Assembly (NCBI GenBank): GCA_023411645.1
Contig: JAEYON010000021.1
Location: 1-31,929, forward strand
DNA: 31,929 nt
Reading direction: 5' to 3'
From: Bacillota bacterium
Lineage (GTDB): Bacteria; Bacillota; Clostridia; Acetivibrionales; DTU013
The notes under the pieces are model-generated. The model worked only from the letters and a program-made list of their open reading frames with translations. It ran no database searches and was not told the origin of the DNA. Shown one piece after another: positions 31,927-31,929 of the stretch. Position numbers and translations under genes: made by a program. Numbering within the stretch: position 1 is the stretch's first letter; every line of letters starts with the position of its first letter.

Positions 31927-31929
31927 ATG
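31927..31929 (+). CDS. Start codon of the next gene (only ATG in window)
   Basis: The last three bases are ATG, preceded by AAGGGGG (31914-31920) at six bases, with a promoter and long leader upstream. Nothing can be said about the product. Confidence 0.6.

Overview
The window looks like chromosome from an anaerobic, low-to-mid G+C member of the Bacillota, most likely a spore-forming Clostridia. The signs are strong AGGAGG-type ribosome binding sites with TTG and GTG starts, a Spo0A-type response regulator, an oxygen-sensitive two-subunit [4Fe-4S] fumarase, a dicluster ferredoxin-type protein, and a carbohydrate-degrading GH3 enzyme. I cannot name genus or species from sequence alone. No prophage, insertion sequence or CRISPR array is visible.

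Layout. 1-7400: the start of a small EamA/DMT-like membrane protein (minus, cut by the window edge), a YaiI/YqxD protein, a large secreted GHL10-amidase fusion (minus), a PfkB sugar kinase (minus) and, divergent from it, a GH3 glycosidase. 7410-11370: a leader region with promoter, palindrome, a 35-codon ORF and two tandem hairpins, followed by two overlapping genes for a heterodimeric ABC exporter. 11510-15474: a nicotinamidase-like hydrolase and nicotinate phosphoribosyltransferase (NAD salvage), MscL with a zinc-ribbon tail, a SAM methyltransferase and a GNAT acetyltransferase. 15440-21783 (all minus): a ferredoxin-type protein, a DUF1538 membrane protein with a fused PII-like domain, a separate tandem PII-like protein, an FAD/Rieske oxidoreductase and a DUF1189 membrane protein. 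21932-26966: a THUMP RNA methyltransferase, then aroA-aroC-aroK and a Spo0A-like regulator whose start codon lies inside aroK. 27034-31231: HU and a Usp-like protein (minus), two-subunit fumarase, a DUF1858 protein and purA. 31424-31499: tRNA-Lys(UUU), followed by repeated hairpin terminators and the long leader of a gene whose start codon is the last three bases.

The most interesting units are four. (1) The 35-codon ORF plus hairpins that can adopt mutually exclusive pairings, directly ahead of an asymmetric ABC exporter; this resembles the bmrB leader of Bacillus subtilis bmrCD but has its own sequence. (2) A translationally coupled operon with three PII-like domains on two proteins and a duplicated DUF1538 membrane core, under a promoter with a palindrome across it. 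(3) A divergent Spo0A paralogue coupled to the shikimate genes. (4) A 14-bp tandem repeat that supplies the stop codons of two convergent genes. Functions given for known families are inferred from motifs seen in the translations; regulatory assignments are inference from sequence patterns.
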